DNA of 7,318 nucleotides, taken from NCBI GenBank assembly GCA_007116425.1, contig SKIL01000309.1, positions 1-7,318 of the forward strand. The letters run 5' to 3'. The translations under genes were made by a program, and so were the position numbers. Below are positions 1 to 5,568 of the stretch, piece by piece (within the stretch, counting starts at the first letter, position 1; every line of letters starts with the position of its first letter). Source of the stretch: Bacteriovoracaceae bacterium (GTDB lineage: Bacteria; Bdellovibrionota; Bacteriovoracia; Bacteriovoracales; Bacteriovoracaceae). Below the pieces are notes generated by a model. That model was not told where the DNA came from, did no database searches, and saw only the letters and a list, made by a program, of their open reading frames with translations.

Positions 1-26
1 ATTTGAATTTACGTGAGAAGGAGTTT

Positions 27-851
27 TTATTTTATGCGACGATAAAGTGTCATGGCCGAGTTTGTGTCTTTTTGGAGGAGGCTATCCATCCCAATTAAAC
101 TCTCGCCGTTTCCAAGAACCAAAAATCCACCTGGTTTTAGGGCGTCATGAAGCTTATTCATAATGATATTTTTATTGTCTTTGTTTTGGTAAATTAAGAC
201 GTTACGACAAAAAATAATATGAAACTTTGAATTCTCAAATGAACCTGTTAGTAAATTATGATCACGAAAATCAATTTGGTTTAATAAATTTGAATCTACC
301 TGCCAGCGATCTTCCTCCTCGATATGAGAAAAATATTTCATTAAAAGGTTAATTGGCAAGCCTCTTTGGACCTCAAGTCCGGTGTATGTTCCTGACTTTG
401 CCTTGCTTAAGGCCTTAAATGAAACATCACTCGCACGAAGCTTAATATTTCTAAGCTCTGAGCTTCCAAACTTCTCCTGTATGGACATTAAGATACTTAG
501 CGGCTCTTGACCTGTACTACAAGCAGCACTCCATATATTGATCACACCAGGATTCACCTTTTTTACTTCAAGGTACATATAATCGGAAAGTGCATTAAAT
601 GGTTTTTGATCTCTAAAAAAGTAAGTTTCATTATTCGTAGAAATATTAACAAGAATTGTCATCATATCGGCACTCGGTCGATTCTTAAATGCCTCCACTA
701 ATTGTTTTTCATCTTCAAACTCAAAATTAGTCATCAATTCTTTAATACGTGAATCTAAGCGATATGTATCGTTTTCGCCATAAACCATCCCAGTCTGCTT
801 AAAAATGATATCTGAAAAAAACTTATAAGTTTCTGCTTTATAACGCGACAT
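27..851 (-). CDS. cheR: CheR-type protein-glutamate O-methyltransferase
   Basis: SAM-dependent methyltransferase of the CheR family, which methylates glutamates in the cytoplasmic domain of chemoreceptors during adaptation. It is 274 residues, the usual family length. Visible motifs: the N-terminal helical CheR domain ending in NETYFFRD (residues 74-81), the SAM-binding loop WSAACSTGQEPLSI (107-120), an acidic residue after strand 2 (D142), FCRNVLIY (214-221) and a C-terminal GNGESL (247-252) where GHSES is common. No TPR, PAS or CheB domain is fused, and no receptor or other che gene is visible in the window, so it may serve chemoreceptors encoded elsewhere. The ATG is preceded by an AGGG ribosome site about seven bases upstream (complement of 859-862). 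It is transcribed leftward, divergently from the secreted-protein gene. The family call is firm. The exact target receptor cannot be inferred, and some CheR homologues act outside chemotaxis. Confidence 0.93.
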   Translation of the reverse strand: MSRYKAETYKFFSDIIFKQTGMVYGENDTYRLDSRIKELMTNFEFEDEKQLVEAFKNRPSADMMTILVNISTNNETYFFRDQKPFNALSDYMYLEVKKVNPGVINIWSAACSTGQEPLSILMSIQEKFGSSELRNIKLRASDVSFKALSKAKSGTYTGLEVQRGLPINLLMKYFSHIEEEDRWQVDSNLLNQIDFRDHNLLTGSFENSKFHIIFCRNVLIYQNKDNKNIIMNKLHDALKPGGFLVLGNGESLIGMDSLLQKDTNSAMTLYRRIK

Positions 852-1089
852 CGATAAACCCTATGTATATTGACAACAAACTCAATTGTATACGATTAAG
901 TACATTTATATAAACTTGATATTTTTTCCTATATAGCTCACCCTCTAATTATTTAAACTGGATACTAATTAAACATTGTCTGATTTCTTAACACCTAAAA
1001 ACCTTTAAGTACCTGAAAGAATTCACGGTTACATGGCACCATAATTGCTCTTATTTATACATAAACTTATGAGAGCAATGGAGAGAGAC
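852..1089. other. AT-rich divergent intergenic region
   Basis: This spacer separates the starts of cheR (minus) and the exported-protein gene (plus), so it should hold promoters for both. It is very AT-rich with several TATA-like hexamers, for example around 905-915 and 1056-1061, but I find no hexamer pair with a convincing -35 match and 16-18 bp spacing on either strand. A short direct repeat CTAATTA occurs at 945-951 and 965-971, 20 bp apart, which could be a binding site or chance in such AT-rich DNA. No credible coding frame or RNA gene is seen. Confidence 0.5.
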
Positions 1090-1953
1090 ATGAAAACATT
1101 TAACTGGATAATACCTCTGATTTTTGTCGCAAGTATTCCCCTATCATCACAAGCTGCAAATAAAAACCTTTGTGACGAGTATTTTGAAGCAGGTATGGAC
1201 CTACAGATCATCGAAAGATGTCAGGCCCAGCATGGAGTTTCAAAGTGGTTTCAACAAGAGCAAGAAAGTAGGGCCAGGGCGCAAGCTGAAGAAAATGAAA
1301 GAAAAGAGCAGGCAAGAGCGGCCCAACAGGCCCAAGAAAATCGATTGAGAGAACTGCGAGAGGCCATTCAAGAGCAAACATTTGATCGAAACGACTTAAG
1401 AGAAGAGCTCGGTTTTGGCATGCTAGATATTGTGGCCTACCAGACAGTTGTAAAGTATGGACATAATTATGCAGTTACTTCACAAGACAGAGAGCTCATC
1501 ACAACGGCCGACAGACTTTGTCGCGAGCTTGGTTTTGATCTCGCCAAAAGAGCAGTTATAGACCCTCTTGAAATTGATGGACAAGAACTAAGTGGTAGCG
1601 CTCATTATTTTGGCACCGAAAGGTCTGGTTCATTTCTTAACCGTAAAGAAAATGAGGTTACTCGCGCTTGGAGATGGAGCCACACAAGAAATGAAGCAAG
1701 AATTGCACAGCTCTATGACAGTGTAACCTGCGTCAAAAGCGAAATAGAAGACAATGAGTTAATGAAAGAAATTAGTTTTATCGAAAGTGTTCTCGCTAAG
1801 CCTTTTGAAACTCAAGTTGGCGAAAATAAAAATCAACAAGATACAAGAGTAAGTGATAAACCTAGAAACTTTCACGAGCACAGGCCAAGTACAGTAAGAA
1901 GCCAGCTCTACTTTCACTTCGAGACCTCAGGTGGCACGGGCGTGAGAAGATAA
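1090..1953 (+). CDS. Exported coiled-coil protein of unknown function
   Basis: I do not recognise a family. The 287-residue product begins with a typical Sec signal peptide (residues 1-22: MKTFNW, hydrophobic core, then SSQA before the likely cut), so it should be periplasmic or outer-membrane associated. There is no lipobox cysteine. Residues about 53-105 are rich in Q, E, R and A and should form a long charged helix or coiled coil. Residues 106-220 look globular. Four cysteines (C28, C44, C144, C214) flank the helix and could form two disulfides in the periplasm. The last 40 residues are polar and probably flexible. The ATG at 1090 is chosen over an upstream in-frame TTG (1045) because it gives the signal peptide directly and has GGAG six bases upstream (1080-1083). 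The gene stands alone between a divergent cheR and a strong terminator. Confidence 0.85.
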   Translation: MKTFNWIIPLIFVASIPLSSQAANKNLCDEYFEAGMDLQIIERCQAQHGVSKWFQQEQESRARAQAEENERKEQARAAQQAQENRLRELREAIQEQTFDRNDLREELGFGMLDIVAYQTVVKYGHNYAVTSQDRELITTADRLCRELGFDLAKRAVIDPLEIDGQELSGSAHYFGTERSGSFLNRKENEVTRAWRWSHTRNEARIAQLYDSVTCVKSEIEDNELMKEISFIESVLAKPFETQVGENKNQQDTRVSDKPRNFHEHRPSTVRSQLYFHFETSGGTGVRR

Positions 1954-1979
1954 ATCCAAGTAAACGACTAAAATAGTCA

Positions 1980-2011
1980 CCCATCTCTTCAAAAGAGATG
2001 GGTTTTTTTTT
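1980..2011 (+). terminator. Rho-independent terminator of the exported-protein gene
   Basis: A perfect 10-bp stem (CCCATCTCTT at 1980-1989 with AAGAGATGGG at 1993-2002) closes a 3-base loop and runs straight into nine T residues. It lies 26 bases after the stop codon. This is a textbook intrinsic terminator on the plus strand. The opposite strand has no T-run after the stem, so it is not bidirectional. Confidence 0.93.
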
Positions 2012-2041
2012 GACAATCAATTGACCTTTGGATGACATCTC

Positions 2042-2069
2042 AAATTTAAATTTATGTGATTATTAATCA
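2042..2069. promoter_or_regulatory. Two adjacent palindromes, possible operator or promoter region
   Basis: AAATTTAAATTT (2042-2053) is a perfect 12-bp palindrome. TGATTA-T-TAATCA (2057-2069) is a perfect 6-1-6 palindrome three bases further on. They sit just left of the long inverted repeat at 2073. A weak sigma70-like pair (TTGACC at 2021-2026, TTTAAA at 2045-2050, 18-bp spacing) overlaps the first palindrome. If this is a promoter, transcription would start near 2057 and read into the stem-forming region. AT-only palindromes arise easily by chance, so confidence is low. Confidence 0.3.
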
Positions 2070-2072
2070 GTC

Positions 2073-2175
2073 GAGAGATGGAGAGAGGGGAAAAATTCTC
2101 GAAAAAAACACTCTAGTCTTAAGGGAATCGGACTCATCACAACACTCACTGCACTCCTCCCCTCCTCCATCTCTC
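2073..2175. ncRNA. Candidate structured RNA: long imperfect inverted repeat
   Basis: GAGAGATGGAGAGAGGGG (2073-2090) is complementary to 2159-2175 with only one bulged base: 17 pairs, of which the outer 11 are continuous. The 68-base loop between them is A-rich at its left and pyrimidine-rich at its right, with a minor inner TAGTC/GACT pairing. No protein-coding frame of any quality covers it. It lies between two facing terminators, so it is not the untranslated end of either neighbour. That isolation plus the stem suggests a small RNA gene of about 100-180 bases, more likely on the plus strand given the promoter-like sequences to its left. I see no T-run terminator of its own and do not recognise it as 6S RNA, SRP RNA, tmRNA or RNase P RNA. 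The purine/pyrimidine strand bias could alternatively mark a DNA-level element. Confidence 0.35.
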
Positions 2176-2181
2176 TACAAT

Positions 2182-2233
2182 ACCTTATCCCATCAGACTT
2201 CGGTCACAAGGTTTAGGCCAAAGTCTTGAAGTC
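2182..2233. other. Short hairpin-forming stretch right of the candidate RNA
   Basis: ACCTT (2182-2186) pairs with AAGGT (2208-2212) around a GAC-TTCG-GTC mini-hairpin (2196-2205) with a UUCG tetraloop. An alternative pairing joins AGACTT (2195-2200) to AAGTCT (2221-2226). These might form the 3' part of the candidate RNA to the left. None is long enough to be convincing alone. Confidence 0.2.
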
Positions 2234-2235
2234 CC

Positions 2236-2279
2236 AAAAACACCCAGTACCTCTTTTCCCACCAATTTGGTACTGGGTG
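2236..2279 (-). terminator. Rho-independent terminator of the SDR gene
   Basis: CACCCAGTACC (2241-2251) and GGTACTGGGTG (2269-2279) form a perfect 11-bp stem with a 17-base loop. Read on the minus strand it is followed by TTTTT (2236-2240) and lies 10 bases past the SDR stop codon. On the plus strand no T-run follows, so it acts for the leftward gene. The T-run is short but the stem is strong. Confidence 0.8.
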
Positions 2280-2289
2280 CTTCAAACCC

Positions 2290-2985
2290 CTACCACTCGA
2301 GCTTTTCGCCATTACAGTGATAGAAAAAACCCGTATTGTCTGGACTAAGCTCTTTAATTCTTTGAAAAAGGTTAGATGCTGATTCCTCGGGAGTAAGATG
2401 TCCTGTCTTTCCCGTCATATCTGTTTGCACCCAACCTGGGTGAAAAATACCAACTGAAATCTCACGTTGCTTTAAGTCGTGGGCCAGGCTCGTTGAAAGC
2501 ATATTTAAGGCCGTCTTGGATGTTCTGTAGCCATATCGCCCACCGCTCGTATTATCCGCAATACTTCCCATGCGAGAAGTAATCATGGCGATTTTAGAAC
2601 CACTTGATAAGTGAGAACTAAAGGTCCCAAAAACCTTTAAAGGACCGAGGGAGTTGACCTCAAATTGCTCTAAGATTGAATCAAAGACACCTTGTCCTTT
2701 AGAAAAATCTTCAATATTTTCATCTCGCATGATTCCAGCATTATTAATTAAAATATCAATCTTAAAATCACTTCCCAAAGTATTTTCAATTGCTCTAGAG
2801 GCATTTTCTAAAGAAGATAAATCTGTGACATCCACATTCTCAAAAATTTGTGCACCCGTCTCACTGAGATCAGAAGAACTCTTTCGACAAAGCGCTATGA
2901 CGTTATCACCTTCGGATAAAAACTTTTTCGTAACTTCCAAACCAATTCCTCGGTTTGCCCCAGTAATCAATATATTTCGTGCCAT
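2290..2985 (-). CDS. Short-chain dehydrogenase/reductase, C-factor-like
   Basis: Classical SDR of 231 residues that should reduce or oxidise a small carbonyl/alcohol substrate with NAD(P)H in the cytoplasm; the substrate is unknown. The Rossmann nucleotide loop is TGANRGIG (residues 8-15), followed by VDVTD (51-55), NNAG (81-84), the catalytic Asn in VNSLGP (N111), the likely catalytic Ser in ITSRMG (S137) and the Tyr-Lys pair in GYRTSK (Y153, K157). PGWVQTDM (183-190) is the usual segment after strand 6. The GSIADNTSGG stretch between Ser and Tyr resembles the C-factor/CsgA and sniffer-like group of short SDRs. It has a strong AGGAGG site (complement of 2991-2996) five bases from the ATG, its own promoter-like boxes and its own terminator, so it is probably monocistronic. 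A signalling role like that of Myxococcus CsgA is possible but not shown. Confidence 0.93.
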   Translation of the reverse strand: MARNILITGANRGIGLEVTKKFLSEGDNVIALCRKSSSDLSETGAQIFENVDVTDLSSLENASRAIENTLGSDFKIDILINNAGIMRDENIEDFSKGQGVFDSILEQFEVNSLGPLKVFGTFSSHLSSGSKIAMITSRMGSIADNTSGGRYGYRTSKTALNMLSTSLAHDLKQREISVGIFHPGWVQTDMTGKTGHLTPEESASNLFQRIKELSPDNTGFFYHCNGEKLEW

Positions 2986-3010
2986 TTAAACCTCCTGTCA
3001 AAGTCATTAA

Positions 3011-3047
3011 TTTGCCCATCATAGGCCTGGATTAAAAAAAGGGCAAA
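3011..3047. repeat. Inverted repeat bracketing the SDR promoter
   Basis: TTTGCCC (3011-3017) and GGGCAAA (3041-3047) are perfect 7-bp inverted copies 23 bp apart. One copy contains the -35 box and the other covers the expected transcription start, as expected of a repressor operator. The similarity may be accidental because one arm is itself the -35 hexamer. Confidence 0.3.
3018..3046 (-). promoter_or_regulatory. Predicted sigma70-type promoter for the SDR gene
   Basis: On the minus strand TTGCCC (complement of 3041-3046) and TATGAT (complement of 3018-3023) are separated by exactly 17 bp. The -10 matches five of six consensus bases and the -35 four of six. The start point would fall near 3011, giving a leader of about 26 bases that carries the AGGAGG ribosome site. 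Confidence 0.5.
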
Positions 3048-3113
3048 ATTTTTAACTCATATTTCGGTCAAAAGAAATCAGACAAGCAAAATCTAGCAAC
3101 GAAGCAGTAAATA

Positions 3114-3142
3114 TTGACACGCATATGGTCAGAGGAGAAAAT
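3114..3142 (+). promoter_or_regulatory. Predicted promoter for the ATP-cone/RNase operon
   Basis: A perfect -35 TTGACA (3114-3119) is followed after 17 bp by GAAAAT (3137-3142), which matches four of six -10 bases. A better hexamer, TATAAG (3142-3147), is too far away at 22 bp. The predicted start near 3149 leaves a leader of about 37 bases that is A-rich, including an A8 run at 3153-3160. Confidence 0.42.
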
Positions 3143-3185
3143 ATAAGTCTTCAAAAAAAACTTAAACAAACTGGTCAATATAGTG

Positions 3186-4145
3186 ATGACACCCATTGAA
3201 ATTAAAAAGAATACTGGACTGAAAGAAGACTTTTCAGACCAAAAACTTATCGACTCACTTAAGAGGGCCGGTAGTGACGCAGAGACTGCCCGCAAAATAT
3301 TACACTTTGTCAAAAAGCGACTTTACCCTGGTATTACAACCAATCAAATTTATCGCATGGCCTTTGATCAACTTAAGAAGGCCTCTAAAAACTATGCTGC
3401 CAATTACTCACTTAAAAAGGCCATTCTTGGTTTCGGCCCCTCTGGATACTTTTTTGAAAAGTTTGTGGCCGCCATGTTCAGAGAAATGGGATACGAAACA
3501 GAAATTGAAAAAATCTATAAAGGTCGTTGTGTAGACCACGAAGTTGATGTTGTCGCAACGAAAGATGGGCATACGGCATTTATGGAGTGTAAATTCCACA
3601 ATACTCCAACTAAAAAAAATGATGTTAAAACTGCTCTATATGTTCAGGCCCGCCATTTAGACCTAAAAGAAAGCGCTGAGGCCCCAGACTTTGATGATTA
3701 CTACCTCGTTTCAAATGCTCCATTTAGCAAGGATGCCATTCAATACTCACAATGTGTTGGCCTGCGACTGATTGGACTCAATAGTCCTGATGAAAAAAAT
3801 ATCCACGCGATTATTAGAGAGCTTAGACTACATCCCATAACCTGTTTAAAGCGCTTGAGAGTTCGCGACAAAAACAAACTCATGGAAATGGGGGTCATGC
3901 TCTGTCGAGAGGTTATTGAAAACCCTCAAGTACTAAAAGATATTGGGTTACCAAAAAACGAACAACGAAGTGTGCTTAATGAAATTAAGGCGATTATCAA
4001 AAGCCGACCACCGGCAAAAAAAAATGGAAACGGAAATAAGAGCGAAAATAACGATGGAGATAATTTAAACAAAAGTGAGAACGATTTACCAACACCCTTA
4101 ATTCCAAGTATACACAACGAGCAAAAAGAAAATAACGAGGAATAA
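3186..4145 (+). CDS. ATP-cone domain fused to Mrr-like PD-(D/E)xK nuclease
   Basis: Cytoplasmic protein of 319 residues with no signal peptide. Residues about 2-82 match the ATP-cone fold, the ATP/dATP-sensing domain of ribonucleotide reductases and NrdR: the Kxx-G-x5-F-x3-KL start, LKRAG, RLYPGITTNQIY, then ANYSLKKAI. Residues about 83-200 look like a Mrr/type IV restriction-endonuclease core: FEKFVAAMFREMGYETE (E91), HEVDVVA (D121) and MECKFH (E134, K136), the expected catalytic acid, acid and E-x-K set. Residues 215-273 are basic and helical with a GLPKNEQRSVLNEI segment reminiscent of helix-hairpin-helix DNA-binding units. Residues 274-319 form an N/D/E/K-rich tail with a repeated NKSEN. 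It should cut or bind nucleic acid under control of adenine nucleotide levels; this is inference. ATG 3186 is used; a GTG just before it is possible. Neither has a clear Shine-Dalgarno. The next gene starts two bases after the stop. Confidence 0.82.
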   Translation: MTPIEIKKNTGLKEDFSDQKLIDSLKRAGSDAETARKILHFVKKRLYPGITTNQIYRMAFDQLKKASKNYAANYSLKKAILGFGPSGYFFEKFVAAMFREMGYETEIEKIYKGRCVDHEVDVVATKDGHTAFMECKFHNTPTKKNDVKTALYVQARHLDLKESAEAPDFDDYYLVSNAPFSKDAIQYSQCVGLRLIGLNSPDEKNIHAIIRELRLHPITCLKRLRVRDKNKLMEMGVMLCREVIENPQVLKDIGLPKNEQRSVLNEIKAIIKSRPPAKKNGNGNKSENNDGDNLNKSENDLPTPLIPSIHNEQKENNEE

Positions 4146-4150
4146 AAATG
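4136..4150 (+). promoter_or_regulatory. Ribosome site inside the upstream gene's end, coupling
   Basis: GAGGAA (4136-4141) encodes the last two glutamates of the ATP-cone protein and lies six bases before the RNase ATG (4148-4150). The stop TAA (4143-4145) sits between them. This arrangement favours translational coupling, so the amount of RNase should follow that of the upstream protein. Confidence 0.7.
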
Positions 4151-5497
4151 AATATCACCTTCTTTGGTGCAGTTGAAACTGTTACAGGATCACAGACTCT
4201 AGTTGAAACAACATCTGGTACCTACCTAGTTGACTGTGGACTCTTTCAAGGAACCGAGTCCGATACAAAACGAAATCGCCATCCTTTTGGATATGACCCA
4301 AAAAAACTTAAAGCAGTTTTTCTCACTCATTCGCATATTGATCACTCAGGACTATTACCAAGACTGGTTTCTGAGGGATTTAATGGCCCAATCTATGCAA
4401 CAAAAGCAACTCGCGAGCTCTGCCAAATATTATTAGAAGATAGTGCTTCTCTTCAAAAATCAGAAACTAAGCGATGGAACGATAAAAACCCAAAGCAGTC
4501 TAGGCGGCCACTATACACCCAAGAAGATGTAGAAAAGACACTGCAACTCTTTCGATCATGCGTTTTTGATGAAGATATCCATTTAAATGGCATTACGTTT
4601 AAATTTACACCAGCGGGGCATATTCTAGGCGCGGCAAGTCTGCTATTAAAAGATCAAAAGCAGTCTATACTTTTCAGTGGTGACTACGGAAGAAAAGATG
4701 ATATTCTCATGTTTCCTCCTTCTCCCCCCACCACTGATATTGATGCCATTATTGTTGAAGGAACTTATGGAGATAGGCTTCACCCAGACGATGATGTGAA
4801 AGAAATTCTAAGGGAAATTTTGAAAGAAATTATTCAAGAGAAATCAGTTCTCGTTATCCCTGCGTTTGCAGTCGCTAGGTCTCAGGCCTTAATGTGCCTT
4901 TTTTATGAGATTTTTGAGCAAGATCCAAAGCTTGAAGTTCCTATGATGATGAGCTCTCCTATGATTGAAAAAGTAACCGCAATATACGAAAAGTTCGCTG
5001 GAGAATATCGTCTTGATCAAAAAAATGCCAAAAAAGTTTTTAACTCACCACGCTTTTTAAAGTGGAAAAAAGAGAGTGAAAATATAAATCGAAGACAGGG
5101 ACCGATGATCATCATTTCAGCAAGTGGCATGGTTACAGGAGGACGAGTGGTTCACCACCTCAAGGCCCTTGCAGATGACTCCAAAAATATCATCCTGATT
5201 AGTGGTTATCAGGGAGAGGAGACTCCAGGTCGAAAAATTCTGGATGGTGAAAAGCGTGTCTATATCGATGGCCAAAAAATCGATATTCAGGCAAAAATAA
5301 AAAATCTCTCCCATCTTTCGGCCCATGGAGACCGATCGGACCTAGCAGAACTCATCCATTACTATCCGGAAAATGTAAAAGTCTTCCTTCAACACGGCGA
5401 ACAAAAAACACTCAATAACTTTAAAGAGTACCTACAAGAGCTCAGGCCAGGCCAAGATGTAACTGTTGCAGAACACGCTAAAACTTATTCGCTTTAG
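4148..5497 (+). CDS. Beta-CASP metallo-beta-lactamase RNase
   Basis: A 449-residue zinc-dependent nuclease of the beta-CASP group (COG1236-like, the family of CPSF73 and bacterial/archaeal RNA nucleases). All signatures are present in order: D29 in the first acidic strand, HSHIDH (61-66), AGHILGAAS (H158), SGDYGR (D179), beta-CASP motif A EGTYGDR (E204), IPAFAVARSQ (237-246), motif B GGRVVHH (H336/H337), motif C LSAHGD (H393) and the terminal QHGE (H416). It should therefore be active on RNA in the cytoplasm, as an endonuclease, an exonuclease or both. No KH or S1 domain is added, and it lacks the C-terminal domain of RNase J. Translation is probably coupled to the upstream ATP-cone nuclease: the gap is two bases and the GAGGAA ribosome site lies within the last codons of that gene (4136-4141). 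The partner suggests a joint role in nucleic-acid turnover. Confidence 0.93.
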   Translation: MNITFFGAVETVTGSQTLVETTSGTYLVDCGLFQGTESDTKRNRHPFGYDPKKLKAVFLTHSHIDHSGLLPRLVSEGFNGPIYATKATRELCQILLEDSASLQKSETKRWNDKNPKQSRRPLYTQEDVEKTLQLFRSCVFDEDIHLNGITFKFTPAGHILGAASLLLKDQKQSILFSGDYGRKDDILMFPPSPPTTDIDAIIVEGTYGDRLHPDDDVKEILREILKEIIQEKSVLVIPAFAVARSQALMCLFYEIFEQDPKLEVPMMMSSPMIEKVTAIYEKFAGEYRLDQKNAKKVFNSPRFLKWKKESENINRRQGPMIIISASGMVTGGRVVHHLKALADDSKNIILISGYQGEETPGRKILDGEKRVYIDGQKIDIQAKIKNLSHLSAHGDRSDLAELIHYYPENVKVFLQHGEQKTLNNFKEYLQELRPGQDVTVAEHAKTYSL

Positions 5498-5507
5498 CTC
5501 TCTAAAA

Positions 5508-5536
5508 GTGACAATTTTAAGTTTAAAGTGTACAAA
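5508..5536 (+). promoter_or_regulatory. Predicted promoter for hisS
   Basis: GTGACA (5508-5513, five of six -35 bases) and TACAAA (5531-5536, four of six -10 bases) are separated by 17 bp in the 71-bp gap after the RNase gene. The start would fall near 5543. No intrinsic terminator is visible between the RNase stop and hisS, so read-through from the upstream operon may also supply hisS. No T-box or attenuator structure is seen. Confidence 0.4.
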
Positions 5537-5568
5537 ATAGCTTATCCAACCACCAATCGAGATTAGTT

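Noticed and set aside
17..45. A strong GAGAAGGAG ribosome-like site followed by an ATG at 34
   Set aside because: The frame stops after three codons and it overlaps the antisense of cheR's last codons.
507..701. Open frames antisense to cheR, and others antisense or out of frame within hisS, the RNase, the SDR and the ATP-cone gene
   Set aside because: They have atypical composition, no ribosome sites and no domain signals, and all overlap well-supported genes.
945..1014. Direct repeat CTAATTA x2 and ACCT x3 as regulatory sites
   Set aside because: They are too short and AT-rich to separate from chance without comparison to relatives.
1045..1089. A TTG start 15 codons upstream for the exported protein
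   Set aside because: It would bury the signal peptide behind charged residues, and it has no ribosome site. The ATG at 1090 has GGAG at good spacing.
2073..2230. 6S RNA or another known housekeeping RNA
   Set aside because: There is no recognisable 6S central bubble, SRP GGAA/GCAG core, tmRNA ends or RNase P core. Only a generic long stem is seen.
2042..2280. Transposon ends or an IS remnant suggested by the inverted repeats
   Set aside because: There is no transposase fragment and no target-site duplication. The rightmost repeat is explained as the SDR terminator.
3131..3140. AGAGGAG ribosome-like sequence upstream of the ATP-cone gene
   Set aside because: No start codon lies within a usable distance. 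The ATG at 3186 is about 49 bases away, and an in-frame stop occurs at 3144. It more likely falls within the promoter spacer.
5498..5568. T-box or attenuation leader controlling hisS
   Set aside because: The leader is too short (about 26 bases after the predicted start), with no specifier loop and no terminator hairpin.
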